NCBI GenBank assembly: GCA_028023455.1
Contig: JAQFVV010006426.1
Span: 1,552,001 to 1,616,000 of the forward strand
Direction of reading: 5' to 3'
Source: Epiperipatus broadwayi
Lineage: Eukaryota > Onychophora > Udeonychophora > Euonychophora > Peripatidae
DNA length: 64,000 nt
The translations under genes and the position numbers were made by a program. Within the stretch, counting starts at the first letter, position 1. Each line of letters begins with the position of its first letter. The notes beneath the pieces were generated by a model. That model was not told where the DNA came from. It was given only the letters and a program-made list of their open reading frames with translations, and ran no database searches. Positions 1 through 11,756 of this stretch are shown in pieces.

Positions 1-544
1 ACTTGCCTGTTGTTTTGAAATATATGATATTGATATCCAAAATTTTTTATCAGGAGAATTAACATTATTATTAATATTATTTTTATATTTAGAATTAAAA
101 TATTTAACAGTATAATAAGCACAATCATAATTATATCCAACATTTAACAATTCATTATAATAAATGTCAATATTTTTGGTTTTAGCTGATGCATAATAAG
201 GATTTTGAACATGCCATTTTATGTGACATTGGTACTTTTTGATTTATATGGAATATAATCTGTTTTTGCTATTGGTTTAAGAGTCATATAGTAATTTAGA
301 TAAACTGGCAGGTTTAGAGTCCTTCTTATTAAAAATAATAACCTTTGTAAATATGCATCGGATAAAAACAAAAAATTGAAATTCATTATAATGAATTGGT
401 AATGTTGGATATAATTATGATTGTGTTTATTATACTGTTAAACATTTTAATTCTAAATATAAAAATAATATAAATAATAATGTTAATTCTTCTGATAAAG
501 AATTTTGGATATCAATATTATATATTTCAAAACAACAGGCAAGT
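1..544. repeat. Large inverted repeat, arms about 165 bp, spacer about 215 bp
   Basis: Bases 1-166 are the imperfect reverse complement of about 381-544. The outer ends pair (ACTTGCCTGTTGTTTTGAAA at base 1 with its complement ending at 544), and so do the inner ends around the ATTCATTATAATGAATT block. The left arm may extend beyond the window. The right arm is part of the decayed reading frame annotated at 405-995, so the left arm looks like an inverted partial copy of the same element. Confidence 0.8.
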
Positions 545-995
545 TTCATTAAGAAAATTTATAAAGTTATTTATAATATTGCATTTTATGCACCACCTAC
601 ATTAAATAAATAATTGAAAAGATAAGACTTTACTGTCAAATAAAAATTGTATCATTTACAATGGACATGTAGGTGTGGCAGTGGATATATAGGTGAATTG
701 AGGTCCATATTGGAAAAAAGAACACAAGAGTATTTGTTATTATTAAAAAGGTTCAAAATACAAAACAAAATTATAAAAATAATGATAATTTATCAGTTTC
801 TGTCTTTTATGACCATATTGAATCATGTATAAATGGTTTTGATTTTAATTATAGTAATGTAAAAGTATTAGAAATTGAAAGAAATAATAATAAAAGAAAA
901 ATTAAAGAAGTGATGTTAATATATAAATATAAAAAAGATTTAATTAATAGGCAAGCAGCAAACATTAAGATCACAGAATTAGGGGAAAGTTGACA
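405..995 (+). pseudogene. Decayed Penelope-like retroelement remnant with GIY-YIG endonuclease
   Basis: The stretch at 645-760 translates to a segment with a C-x-C pair followed by GYIGE and a downstream LEKRTQEY. This matches the core of the GIY-YIG nuclease of Penelope-like elements (pattern C..C...YIGET...L..R..EH). After a frame change, 783-995 continues with NVKVLEIE and KRKIKEVMLI, resembling the C-terminal part of that nuclease (NVKIL...KRKIREA). Upstream, 405-612 is open in one frame and contains DKEFWI, but I cannot place it securely in the reverse transcriptase. Stops and frame changes show it is dead. The GIY-YIG assignment rests on motifs read by eye; the Penelope assignment is the likeliest but not proven. 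Confidence 0.55.
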
Positions 996-1539
996 TCATG
1001 GAATTATGGAAAAGCTGACATTTTAAAGTATTAGTTGACAAAAACTACAAAGATAGTTGAAAGCATTTCTAAGTGACAGTTATAGATATATTTTTATAAA
1101 CTTTTAAATACTGTATTTTCTAATATTTATATATATATATATATATATGTATATATTGTAACGATATATAAATATTTCATTACATTAAATTTAAATAAAA
1201 ACTTTTAAGTTCGCATATAAAAATAAGTGTATTAAAAAGAAAAAAAAACTAAACGCTAAAATTAAAATGTTTGTTAAACGTATATATTCGCACAGATGCT
1301 AAACTTTAAAAATATTTTTTTTAATAAATAAAAAAAAGGTATTTGAATGTATTTTTTTTATAAAAAAAGATTTAAATATAAAAATAGTTTAAAAAAGAAA
1401 TAACGTAAGTAAAAATAAAAACAGGTATTAATTAATTCCTGTAATCTGTAAATGGAAATGATTGTTTATTAATTATCCAAAAGCTGTCTAATTAAAAAGT
1501 CAGAGAGTAAATTAGATAAGAGAATAAAGAGATTTTAGC
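996..1539. other. AT-rich spacer
   Basis: No coding or RNA gene is visible. A (TA)n tract lies at about 1,128-1,150 and several A/T runs follow. Confidence 0.6.
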
Positions 1540-1670
1540 TTGACCAATGGAAGCACCAAGCCTCAGCCCGGACCCGAACGAAAATTTGGATCAGTGACGT
1601 CTTTGTTCAGTCAATCTGGAAATTTACTATAAAAAGAGAAATATTGAGTTCCAGAGAGTTTTTTCGGACT
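1540..1670 (+). promoter_or_regulatory. Candidate pol II promoter, probably of LTR origin
   Basis: A locally GC-richer stretch contains CCAAT (about 1,543), a TGACGTC CRE-like site (about 1,595) and a TATAAAAAG box at 1,629-1,637. The predicted start near 1,655-1,665 falls in TTGAGTTCCAGAGAG. A GGTAAG donor-like site follows at about 1,686. The layout resembles the two TATA/start regions of the LTR at 3.6-7.9 kb, but no coding sequence can be attached to it. Confidence 0.35.
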
Positions 1671-3239
1671 TGATTTGATGAGAATGGTAAGATGCACTTG
1701 CCGTTCTCATTTTTTTGTTTGTTTTAAAAATATATATATATAAAATGAAAAGACTGTGATACCAGAATGGAACCAGCTAATGCTACCTCCAGAACATTAT
1801 CTTCCAATGGAGACATCACAGGAATTAAAAACAGGAACCTGGACTCTTCTACTGTAAGCTATATTGACCTGAACTCTAAATTTAAAAATAACTAAGAACT
1901 TTCGTTCAAGCTTATGAACTTCTATCTGACTTTTAAGTTTAAAATCAATTAATAATGTTTAATTTTATATGTTTTCCGATTGATAAAAATCATTTCCATT
2001 TTTTTTTCTTTTATTGTATAAATTATTTGTTGTTTAAATTTTAAATGAGGGAATTTAAGGTTGGGTATAGATGTTGCATAGATTCGTTAGCGGTTGATAA
2101 TGTTGTGGTTTTCACATTTGATTAGAATATATGTTAACGATATCACTGCAAGCATCTTACGATGAATGCTAATGGGATTTGTATATTCTCTATGCAAGTG
2201 ACGTTTCTCGATGATTTTGTATTTTGATCGGTTGTGTTTAATTTGGAATGTTTTTGACCATGGAATCTGTGCAGCTGATCTGTACTCAACATTTTAAAAC
2301 AAATTTTATAAAATGCATTTGTGCGAACATATCTAAATGTGAAATTTAAGTCGGGCGTGAATGGCTATATAGTTTGTAAAGTTATATTAAGGGAGGGTAA
2401 TCTTAGGTTATTCGTTTCGTAGTTGAATTGGCTCAATGGATTGGATATATTTGTGTAATTAGTAGATGTAGTATGAGATCCGCTTTGGGCAGGATTGCAT
2501 ATATACACCACACACCTTCTGTTTGCCTATGGATGGGTTTGTAAGTCGGCAGAAGACCGCAGTCCATTCCTATGGAGTTTTTTGTTTATTATTCTACTTG
2601 CCAACAGATGTAACATTCCTGTTGGTAGAGAGTCAATGTCTTCTCTAATTCTACTTACTGTTCAGATGTCCATTCCTGACAGTATAGTATTTTGTGTTGT
2701 CGTATCATGCTACATTGAATACATGAATGTATCAGATGGATTGGCACCAGTTGATTGCGAAATTTATTGCCTAAAGTTAAATCAGGGAAGAATATTTTCT
2801 TTTCAAATGCAGATCTATGTAGTCTATTCATACTTGACTATTTAAATAAAATATTAAACTCATTGAAACTTAGTTAAATGTAAAATTAAAAGTTAATATA
2901 AAAATCTAAAATGTTAAACTTATTCCTCAAAATTTAAATGTTATTTTATATGTGCATAAATAAATATTTTATGTGTTAATCTCTGGCAGTGGCTTTTATT
3001 CTTTTATATTTAAGATATAAAATTTATATTTTATTATCTCTGCTACTCCACTGAGCTAGTGACTTGGGCTAACGATCGGAATATGTAAATAAAGTGAAAT
3101 CTTAACAGCGCGTATCTGCCTACTCTATAAATTTTTCTAGGTTTAAATGCCTAGATGGTGCCTTGTAGAGCAGATATCGTAGTTTGCGGTTAGATTCGAT
3201 CTTCACTTTCATTTCGATAGTTATAATATATATATAAAT
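1671..3239. other. Unassigned, probably repeat-derived DNA
   Basis: The only longer open frame (2,495-2,845, plus, 116 codons) has no recognisable domain and no signal of being a gene. The minus strand around 3,045-3,075 reads TAGCTCAGTGGAGTAG, which resembles a tRNA A box, but no matching B box lies at tRNA distance, so it is noted only as a possible SINE scrap. Confidence 0.4.
3113..3176. other. Imperfect stem-loop
   Basis: TATCTGCCTACTCTA (3,113-3,127) pairs imperfectly with TAGAGCAGATA (3,166-3,176). Inside, TCTAGG (3,136-3,141) pairs with CCTAGA (3,150-3,155) around an 8-nt loop. It may be structured RNA or a mobile-element end; function unknown. Confidence 0.4.
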
Positions 3240-3440
3240 TGTGCTGTTCGAATGATGTATATTGGTTTAACTCAGTTTGAAGACTAGACAAAAGTACCTC
3301 GAGGCCACTCATACATGAGATGTAAAAATCAAGAATACTATTGCCTCTGTCCTATTCATCTATTTTTGAACCTAACTACAAACCAACAATATATCCAAGA
3401 CATGCACATATTATTTTATCACCCGGCCCACTCCAACTTA
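3240..3440 (-). repeat. Partial LTR copy, same family as 3,644-5,815
   Basis: It begins TGTGCTGTTCGAATGATG and stays alignable by eye with the LTR that begins TGTGCCGGTCAAATGATG at 3,644: shared blocks include ATGTATATTGGTTTAA, AGTACCTC, GGCCACTCATA and AACCAACAA. It is the U5-side end of the LTR in the same orientation, about 400 bp to the left. Confidence 0.65.
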
Positions 3441-3602
3441 GAAAAAAATTTATACATCTCAATCAAAATTTTTTTACATAAATATATTTGACTAAAAACA
3501 AACTCCCAAAATATTACAAGGTATGATAATATTGAATAACTCATGGGTGGGCATACATATTAAATGCTATACAGGTATTGCAGGGTATAGGAATATTGAA
3601 TA

Positions 3603-3622
3603 GCCCCATAACTGGGCATCCA
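3603..3622 (-). other. Degenerate tRNA-Lys-type primer binding site
   Basis: On the minus strand this reads TGGATGCCCAGTTATGGGGC, close to the known tRNA-Lys1,2 primer binding site TGGCGCCCAACGTGGGGC. It lies 21 nt beyond the LTR end (TGTGCC on plus, ...GGCACA on minus) across a T-rich spacer, the same geometry as at 13,244 and 23,490. Confidence 0.5.
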
Positions 3623-3643
3623 AACTTGAGGAAAAAAATCTTT

Positions 3644-5815
3644 TGTGCCGGTCAAATGATGTATATTGGTTTAAACCAGTTCGATTACTAGATTAAAGTA
3701 CCTCAAGGCCACTCATATGTGATATATAAAAATCAAGAATACAATGGCCTCTGCCCTATTTGTTTATTTTTGAGCTTAACTATGAACCAACAACATATCA
3801 ATGACATAAATTATTTTATCACCCTGCTCAAGGCTTAGCATCAGGGAACAACAATGAACTAGAATATTTAAGAAACTAAAACAAGTTAAATGTGCACATA
3901 ATAAAACATGAGTTGAGTGTTGGTGCATGCTTGGAGCATTGGATAAGTAATATAAAAGGTTAAGCTAATAAAAGGTTGAAATAACCTTAGAAGACTTAAG
4001 CTTTTTTGTTTAAATAATATAATAAAAATAATTTAAAATTATTAGAAATGTTTTAACCATCTCCGCTATTCCATGATTGATTACTGATAAATAATTTTAC
4101 AATGAGGTGGATGGCAATTATGTAATATTTTGCGGTCTAAGTTGTACTGTCCCAATTTGAATAACATTATTAACTTATGTCCCCTCAATAAAGCAAAATT
4201 AAAATAACTCTTTCACAAAGCATTTTCTAGTTGCTTTGTGCTTTAGATACAATTTTAAAATATATTTAATGACATCTATAAATAACTAATCTTAACTATG
4301 GGACTAAATGCAAACAAACTAAGAGTTATCAAGGAAATCAAGTTGGCAAACTAAAGGAAACTTAACTAGTATTTAAATTACAGATATTATTTTGAACTGG
4401 AAATATTTTTAAAAGAAAAACAACTTACACTGCAATGAAACAAGACAACATTTATATAACACACTAAAATGAGGAATAGCAAGGGGGAAAAATTTAAGTA
4501 TAAAATAGATGATCAAATGAAAGAAAATATAAATCTAATATTAATCTAATAAGAGAAAAATAGTTACATTATGAATATAAATTAAAGAAACAAATAATGA
4601 AAGGTATTTATCAAAAGGTAAAATAATAGTTCATGAGGAGATATAAAGTTACCAGTCCTTGTTCCTTTAATTCAGTTCCCTTACCATCTGTGGCTTGATT
4701 ATGTACGTAAAATGAATTATTTGGACAAAGGAATTTAAATTATGCAGCATTTTTACATGAAGGACAGAGATACAGCTCACAGCTTGGGTCTACTATTGGT
4801 TTGACATGTTATGGCATTTTGATGGAATTAGAACCCCGATGGCAAGCAAAGCTGTTGTGCCTAGCTGCCAAACATGGTCATGTTCACCAAATTAATAGAA
4901 CTTTTAACAGGCCACATGTTGGAACTATGAACAGGAATTTTCCACAAAACTAGGACTCCATTGTTTTCTGCATTTATTTTCAGAGCAACCTAGGAGAATC
5001 ACTGAAAGCACAAAATGCTGAATGATCAAAGCACAGGGTCTGAATAATCTTCAAGCCCAAAATCAGAATAATTTAATGAACAAAATCTGAATAAATTCAG
5101 GAACAACATCTGACTGATTTAAAAAGCAAAATCTCAAGAATCAGCCCAGGATCTGCATGAATAAGCATAAGACCAAGTCTTTTGTTCTCCCCACCTTTTA
5201 TACTGAAGCAATGGATCTGAAATATGATCCATGCTTTACAGCCTCCTATAAACTTAATTAGTATTGTAGGCCTGAATTAAGTTTATAGTCCAATATCAGC
5301 AGGATTTTGCATTAAAGCTAAAATTAATTACATATATATAATTTGTATTTGCATTTAATTATTTCATTTTAAATAAATTCCATTTCAAGATTAAATTTCT
5401 GTTAATAAAAAATTACTTGTTAAAACCTTTTAATCAAACATATATATACGTCAAGCATATATATATATGAGATAATGCAAAATTCTGCTGAAATAAAGTG
5501 CTTATTTTATTAAAAGAAATAATATATTTTTCTTTTTGAAATCTTGTTAAAATATGGCATATGATTTTTATTTTGAGATAAGCCCACCAACATTTTGTAA
5601 AAGAATGTATATGTATAATTAGTTAGCCCATTCAAGGCAAATTAAAAATGGCCTTCTCTTCTTTTTTTAATTAATAAAAATTCAAACTTTAAAAAAAGAA
5701 ATTTAGAATAAAAAAATAAAAGTTATTTTTAAAAAATGTTACGTTGAAACAAAGAAGCGTGGCGGGGCTTATCAAGATCTAAGATCATAGGCAAAACAAA
5801 AGAAGGTAGCTTACA
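3644..5815 (-). mobile_element. LTR, minus strand (segments a and b)
   Basis: This about 2.2-kb unit has an LTR-like layout read on the minus strand. Segment b (about 5,205-5,810) is U3-like. A TATA box (TATAAAAG, 5,202-5,195) and start region GAGAACAAAAGACTTG follow, then segment a (down to 3,644) as R-U5 ending ...GGCACA, then a spacer and the primer-binding-like site at 3,603-3,622. Segment a is present again in inverted orientation at about 5,816-7,298, and segment b in inverted orientation at about 7,308-7,932. No coding sequence is attached. Confidence 0.55.
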
Positions 5816-5852
5816 AAAAGTTATAAATAGGAGAGAGAACAAAAGACTTGAT
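5195..5852. promoter_or_regulatory. Divergent pair of TATA promoters around segment b
   Basis: The left edge carries TATAAAAG on the minus strand (5,202-5,195), followed by GGGGAGAACAAAAGACTTGG. The right edge carries TATAAATAG on the plus strand (5,822-5,830), followed by GAGAGAACAAAAGACTTGAT. The two start regions are homologous and point away from each other because segment a is present in both orientations. Promoter activity is inferred from layout only. Confidence 0.45.
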
Positions 5853-7298
5853 TATTCAGAGTTGGCTTATTCAAAGTTTTCTTGCTGTCATTCAGATTTC
5901 TCTGGAGGCTTTTTCTTGTGCTTGCTTTTGTCAGATTTTGCTTTTGCTTGCTGAAATTTCTCTAGAGAATTTTTTCAGATTTTTCCTGTGCTTTGAACCT
6001 CCCAGATTTTGCTTCTCGTTTCCATTTTGCTCAAGAAAGTTATTCAACTGTCATCTTCGAAGTCACAGAAAATTTTGAACATGCTACAAGCTAAAAATCA
6101 TAAGAATTTGATGGATTCTACCATGCGAGGTGGTTAGGCAAGCTTTGCCTGCCGCTGAGGCCCTAAATACCATCAAAATGCCATAGTATCCACTCCATTT
6201 ACTTTCCTTGTCCGGGCTTATACCTATTGATGGACGTATCAAGCCATGCTTGTCAAGGAAACATGACCAAGAACCACGATGGTAATTGTATCTCTCCTCC
6301 ATTGAACTATTTACTTTCTACCCTTTTTGTTCATACTTTTCTTAATTGCTTCATTGAATTAATTTCTGAAATGTTGTATTTAATTATATTTGTTATGTAA
6401 CCATTTTTATTAGACTAGTCTTAGAGATATATATACATTGCATGATCATCTATCTATATATATTTAACCCTTTTTCCTTCGCTATTCTTCATTACTAACA
6501 TGTATAAATATTTTGTATTCTCTTGCAGTTAAGTTTAAAAGTTAATTTTTCATTTAAAATCTCTTTCTAATTCCAATTATGTTTGTAAAATAAATATGAG
6601 TAACTTTCCTTTGTTTGCCAACTTGATCTCGATAACACCTCTTTTGTCCGCCATTAGCTTATTACATATATCTGATTTAGTTATATATGTCTTAAATAAT
6701 TGTAAACTGTTTTTAGCACAAAGCAATTAGAAATGCTTTGCAAAAGATCCTTTTTTTATTGTACTTTATCGAGGAGATTTGAGTTGACAATTTTATTAGA
6801 ATTGGGAAAAAAAGACTTAGACCGCAAAAATATTATATCGCTTAATCTGTTTTTATTGTATAATTAGTTTTCCCTTAATTTAAGGGAATAGTGGAGGTCC
6901 ATTAAACATTATTAATATTTTAAAGTCATTAATTAAACATATTATTTAACTATAAAAAGCTTAAGTTTCCTATTTTTATTATAATGCTTTATTTTACTTT
7001 TCCAATGATCCAGGCATGCAAAACACATTTTTCATAGTACTTTTGTGCACATTTAACTATTTAGCTCCGTAGGTGTTCCCATCCATGTTTCTACTGCTGA
7101 TGCTAAGCTTGGCCAGTTGAAAAGTAATTTATGCGTGTCTCAGATAATGTTGTTGGTTCATAGTTAGCACTGAGAATAGGCAAATAGGGCAGACGTCATA
7201 GTATTTTTGATTTAATATCTTGTGTATGGGAGAGCTCGAGGTGCTTTCGCCTAGTGTTTGAACTGGGTTAAACCAACATACATCATCTGACTGCCACA
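5816..7298 (+). repeat. Inverted copy of LTR segment a (a')
   Basis: It is the reverse complement of about 3,644-5,200. Matching blocks, for example: the end CATCATCTGACTGCCACA (to 7,298) against 3,644; CTTGATCTCGATAAC (about 6,625) against about 4,330; CATCAAAATGCCATAGT (about 6,170) against about 4,810; GAGAACAAAAGACTTG (5,835) against about 5,180. Open frames here are incidental. Confidence 0.75.
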
Positions 7299-7307
7299 AT
7301 ACCTTTC

Positions 7308-7932
7308 TGGAGATACTCTTCTATTGTTTTGCATATGATTTTAGATCTTGATAAGCCCCCAATGGTCCTTTGTTTCGAAGTAACTTTTTGCCAAAAATAA
7401 ACTTTAATTTCTTATTATCGAATTCTGCCTTTAAATTTGAATTTGATTTAATTAAAAAAAGCCATCTTTAATTTGCCTTGAATGGACTAACTAATTGAAC
7501 ATGCCATTCTTTAAAAATGCTAGCAGGCTTATCTTAAAATAAAATCATACACCATATTTTAACAAAAATTAAAAGAAAAAATATCTTATTATTTCTTTTA
7601 ATAAAATAACATTTCAGTTCAACAGAATTTTGCATTCAATCATATATATATATGCTTCCGTATATATATGTTTGATTAATAAATTTTAAAAAGAAAATTT
7701 TAATAACAATTTAATCTTAAACAGAATTTTTTTTTAAAAGAAATATTTTAAAGTAAATAGCTAATTTAAATAAGCATTAAATGTCCAAAATGAAACACAT
7801 TAATTTTATATTTAATGCAAAACCCTGTTGGTACGTGGATATAAATTTAACCCAGGTTTACAATATTGGTAAGTTTATAGAAGGCTGTGAAGCATAAATT
7901 GGACTTCCAGATCCATTGCTTCAATATATATA
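7308..7932. repeat. Inverted copy of LTR segment b (b')
   Basis: It is the reverse complement of about 5,205-5,810. Landmarks are TTAGATCTTGATAAGCCCC (7,340) against GGGGCTTATCAAGATCTAAG (5,765), the paired TATATATA/GTTTGATTAA stretch near 7,650 against 5,440, and GATCCATTGCTTCA (about 7,910) against TGAAGCAATGGATC (5,203). Confidence 0.75.
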
Positions 7933-7945
7933 TATGAAAAACAAA

Positions 7946-9126
7946 AAACATAAGTTAAAACTTGCTAATGCTTGTATTTATGACAATAGATGGCGTTCTA
8001 CCAAAAACATTGTCAAGCGTATGTTTGTTTACATAAATGTCAGAGCAAGCATTCACTATCTCTAACTTTAGTTCCACCTTCAGATCATGATTTCAAGCTA
8101 TTTGCTATCATCAGTGAAGGACAGGAATAAGAAACTAGATCTAAACACAAACTCTGAGTGTTTATGAAACAGTTTCTATTCAGCTTGCAAGCGTGAATCT
8201 TTTAGACACGTAATATCTTCAAACTCAGCATAGCAAGCCAGATAGCTACATGGGTCTGATATCAGTTCAGCATCACCACATAGTAGAAGCTTCTGCAATA
8301 TATATCATTGCAAGAAAGACCTCAAAGTTTCATTTACAAAAAACAAAAATACACAAGTCAAAACTTGCTAATGCTTGTATTTATGACAATAGATGACATT
8401 CTATCAAAAACACCATCAAGTGTATGTTTGTTTACATGAATGTCAGAGCAAGCATTCACTATCTCTAACTTTATTTCCACCTTCAGATCATGATTTCAAG
8501 ATATTTGCTATTGTCAGTGAAGAACAGGAATAAGAAACTAGATCTAAACACAAACTCTGAGTGTTTATGAAACAGTTTCTATTCAGCTTGCAAGTGTGAA
8601 TCTTTGAGACATGTAATGTCTTCAAACTCAGCATAGCAAGCCAGATAGCTACATGGTTCTGATATCAGTTCAGCATCACCACAGAGTTGATGGTGTTTTT
8701 GGTAGAACACCATCTATTGTCATAAATACAAGCATTAGCAAGTTTTAACTTGTGTTTTTTTGTTTTTTATAAATGTACACTTGAGGTCTTTCTTGCAATG
8801 TTATATATTGCAGAGGCTTTTACTATGTGGTGATGCTGAACTGATATCAGAACCATGCAGCTATATGACTTGCTATGCTGAGTTTGAAGACATTACGTGT
8901 CTAAAAGATTCACACTTGCAAGCTGAATAGAAACTGTTTCATGAACGCTCAGAGTTTGTGTTTAGATCTAATTTCTTATTCCTGTCCTTCACTGACAATA
9001 GCAAATAGCTTGAAATCATGATCTGAAGGTGGAACTAAAGTTAGAGATAGTGAATGCTTGCTCTAACGTTTATGTAAACAAACATATGCTTGATGGTGTT
9101 TTTGGTAAAATGCCATCTATTGTCAT
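7946..9126. repeat. Foldback repeat: two direct and one inverted unit
   Basis: Unit 1 (7,946-8,336) is repeated in direct orientation at 8,337-8,682. The reverse complement of the unit's first part follows at 8,683-8,763, then a full reverse-complement unit at 8,764-9,126. Each unit contains GCTAATGCTTGTATTTATGA, AAGCATTCACTATCTCTAAC, ACTAGATCTAAACACAAACT and GATATCAGTTCAGCATCACC. The outer flanks are (TA)n tracts. No transposase frame is visible, so this is a non-autonomous or foldback DNA element, or a rearranged one. Confidence 0.75.
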
Positions 9127-9187
9127 ATATATATATATATATCACATCACTCCTGATCTAGTGAATGTTTATATATATATATATATA
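9125..9187. repeat. (TA)n tracts around a short unique block
   Basis: Two perfect TA runs (about 9,125-9,142 and 9,171-9,187) flank CACATCACTCCTGATC. Confidence 0.8.
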
Positions 9188-9189
9188 AA

Positions 9190-10367
9190 CTAATGGAGAA
9201 AAATAAAAGTAGGCATCATGAGTAAGAAACTTTTTTTAATTTTTTAACTATATATATTAGCAGTAAGCTAATTTGATTCAGTAAGCAGCAAACTTTAAAA
9301 TTTAGCAAGTAGTAAAAAACAGTAGGGCAATAGATTTAAGCCAAAAGGCAGGGCTATAAAAACCAAGAGGAAGATAGCCAATCAGCCATTATAAAATTTG
9401 AATAAGATTTAATATAAATAAAGATCATAAGAGTAGCCACTGAAAAAAAATCAAATTTAGATAATAAGTTGTAGCTATAAAATATAAGTGAGGCATATTG
9501 ATGAAGGGCACAAGCCAGAAAGTAGTCTGGGGATATTGAATGAGTAGGCACTAGATGGGGATTTTATGCACAAACCTTTTGGTATCCATTGATTAATCTG
9601 GCTTGCACTGAGTGGCAATATGTATAGAGAAATTTGCCTGTTTTGATAATAGTTATAAGCAAGCATAAGAAATGGTGTTCGTGATGTTTATTGGTTTAAA
9701 TTTAGAACATCACACTATATATATATATATAATTATGATTGTTAATAGTTAAAATATTAAATAATAGTATAAATATTTCATTATGAAAGAAATCAGAAGC
9801 ATGTTACTGTATTGGCAAAAAAGCAAATGTCCAGCACCTACATTAAAAAGGGGGGGGAGGAGGAGTCAACGCTTTTAAATCAATATTCTATAAAGTTTAT
9901 TTTTTAAATAAAACAATCAGAAATCTTTCAAAATTGTTATTTTGTATGTATTAAATGACACTCTAAACAACTATGAATTTTTCAATGTTTGCCATGTGTC
10001 TTCTCCAATGATGGACATGATTGTAGAAATAAAACTTATGCATGACAATAAATCAGTTGCAAAAAACAACAATTATCTTACTATCTATCTTATTTAATAA
10101 AAAAACCAAGAACTAGATTTACTTTTTCTTGAACAATGTTTTTAGAATATTCAATTTAATTACAATTCCTGTTAGATACTATAAGTTTTATTAAGACTTG
10201 TTTTTAGTTGATTAGAACATTTGTTTTGTTATATTAAATGTATATTAATCTATTTTCAATTAATGCAATAGAAACAGAAATAGGCTGATGGTTTTATTTT
10301 TCTGAAGTTCATAAAAAACTTCAGCACTAGAATTCATCATGGCACTTGAAAATTTTATGTTGGACAT
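9190..10367. other. Unassigned AT-rich DNA
   Basis: No gene is supported. A short stem-loop occurs at 9,681-9,713 (GTGATGTT/AACATCAC) and a G-rich run AGGGGGGGGAGGAGGAG near 9,848. Confidence 0.5.
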
Positions 10368-10557
10368 TGTGGGGTTACAGATAAGTTGGTTCAAGATTGT
10401 TTGAAATTTATTATGTAAATGGTATTGTGAAAATAGGGGGATTCATAAATAAGTATAGAATAGTATGACTAAATGATATTAGAATTGTATAACTAAATGA
10501 TATTGGAATTATCTAAATAATTATTTAATGTAACAATGTCATGTAGAAAATAACCAT
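10368..10557 (+). repeat. Mag-type 5' LTR, first part
   Basis: It aligns base by base with 15,974-16,166, including ATTATGTAAATG, GACTAAATGATATTAGAA, TAACTAAATGATATTGGAATT and TGTAGAAAATAACCAT, and stops exactly where the inserted element begins. Confidence 0.8.
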
Positions 10558-11756
10558 TGAAACAGTAAGATTCGTATTCGAATCTTAAGTTTCACCTTTT
10601 TCTGTCATCTCTCACTGACCGGTCTATCCCGCCCAAATTGAAACTTTTTGGTATAGAATTGTGTGTGTAACTATTAAAAATGTATAAATATAGGTAGAAT
10701 TCAACATAAACACGCACACATTTCGATCTCAAATTAAAGGCAATAAATGGGGATAAAATAATATAATTTAGATTTCTTTTAGTTATATAATTTTGTATAA
10801 TTTTAATCATTTATTTTGGACTATAAAGTTCATATTTATTGCTTTGTTTAAATTTTGTTTAATAATAATTCTAAAAAAATATGATGTAATATTTAATTAA
10901 AAGTTAAAATAATCTTATGTTTCCTTTTTGTCTTTGAAATTTAAAAGCATTGGTCAGTGATAGATAATAGATTAATTAAAGAAAAATTCCCCAAAATGTA
11001 ATTAGTAAATGTAAACAATAGAACGGCAGTTTTCTTTAATTAAAAACCAACAAAATGCATTGATTATTTTCAGGGCAGATTAAGTAGAACCTAAAAATAC
11101 CTTGACAAAAATGTGAAAGATCAAGATAAAAAAGAGGCCATCTTAGACTTGCTGGAGACAGCACTTAAACTTTAGCTTTGCTCTCGATCACTGAGAGTCT
11201 CCAAAAATATAAAAATAATTTGTTCCTGCCAAGGTATGACCGAGTAAAGCACCTAGATTATTCTCCATCGGGAGATGGCCTATTGGATGCCAAACTTTCC
11301 ATTGCCCATCATAAATTCACCATGAATCTGCTGCCTGATCTGCTGCTGCTGTGAAATTAAATGAAATATCTAAATACAAGAAAGAATTGCCACTCGTGAA
11401 CCTTTTGCTGCTAAACTAATGGAATCAGAAAACTTCTTATAAAACAGGTACCTGTCTGTGTTCAAACTCTAGAGTATTCTAATAATATGCTATAGCTCTT
11501 CTTCATATACTTATCTAAATTATAAAATGTAAAAACTACCATATGTATAACTAAAACAGAATAATTAACTTAATGTGTAAATTTCTCTACTAATCTAGCT
11601 TACCTCATTCTATCTTGGGTGCGTATTTTTAAAATCTACATTTTATCTCCATTTATTATTTAATTATTGCATGCTCACAATTGTCTCTATTTTCAAAGTT
11701 TAAATCTATGGTTGTTTGAAACAGTGAATGCGTGTCACATTTTCATTAATATGTAC

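Noticed and set aside
2495-2845. 116-codon frame as a gene
   Set aside because: No domain, no splice or promoter support, and it sits in repeat-like DNA.
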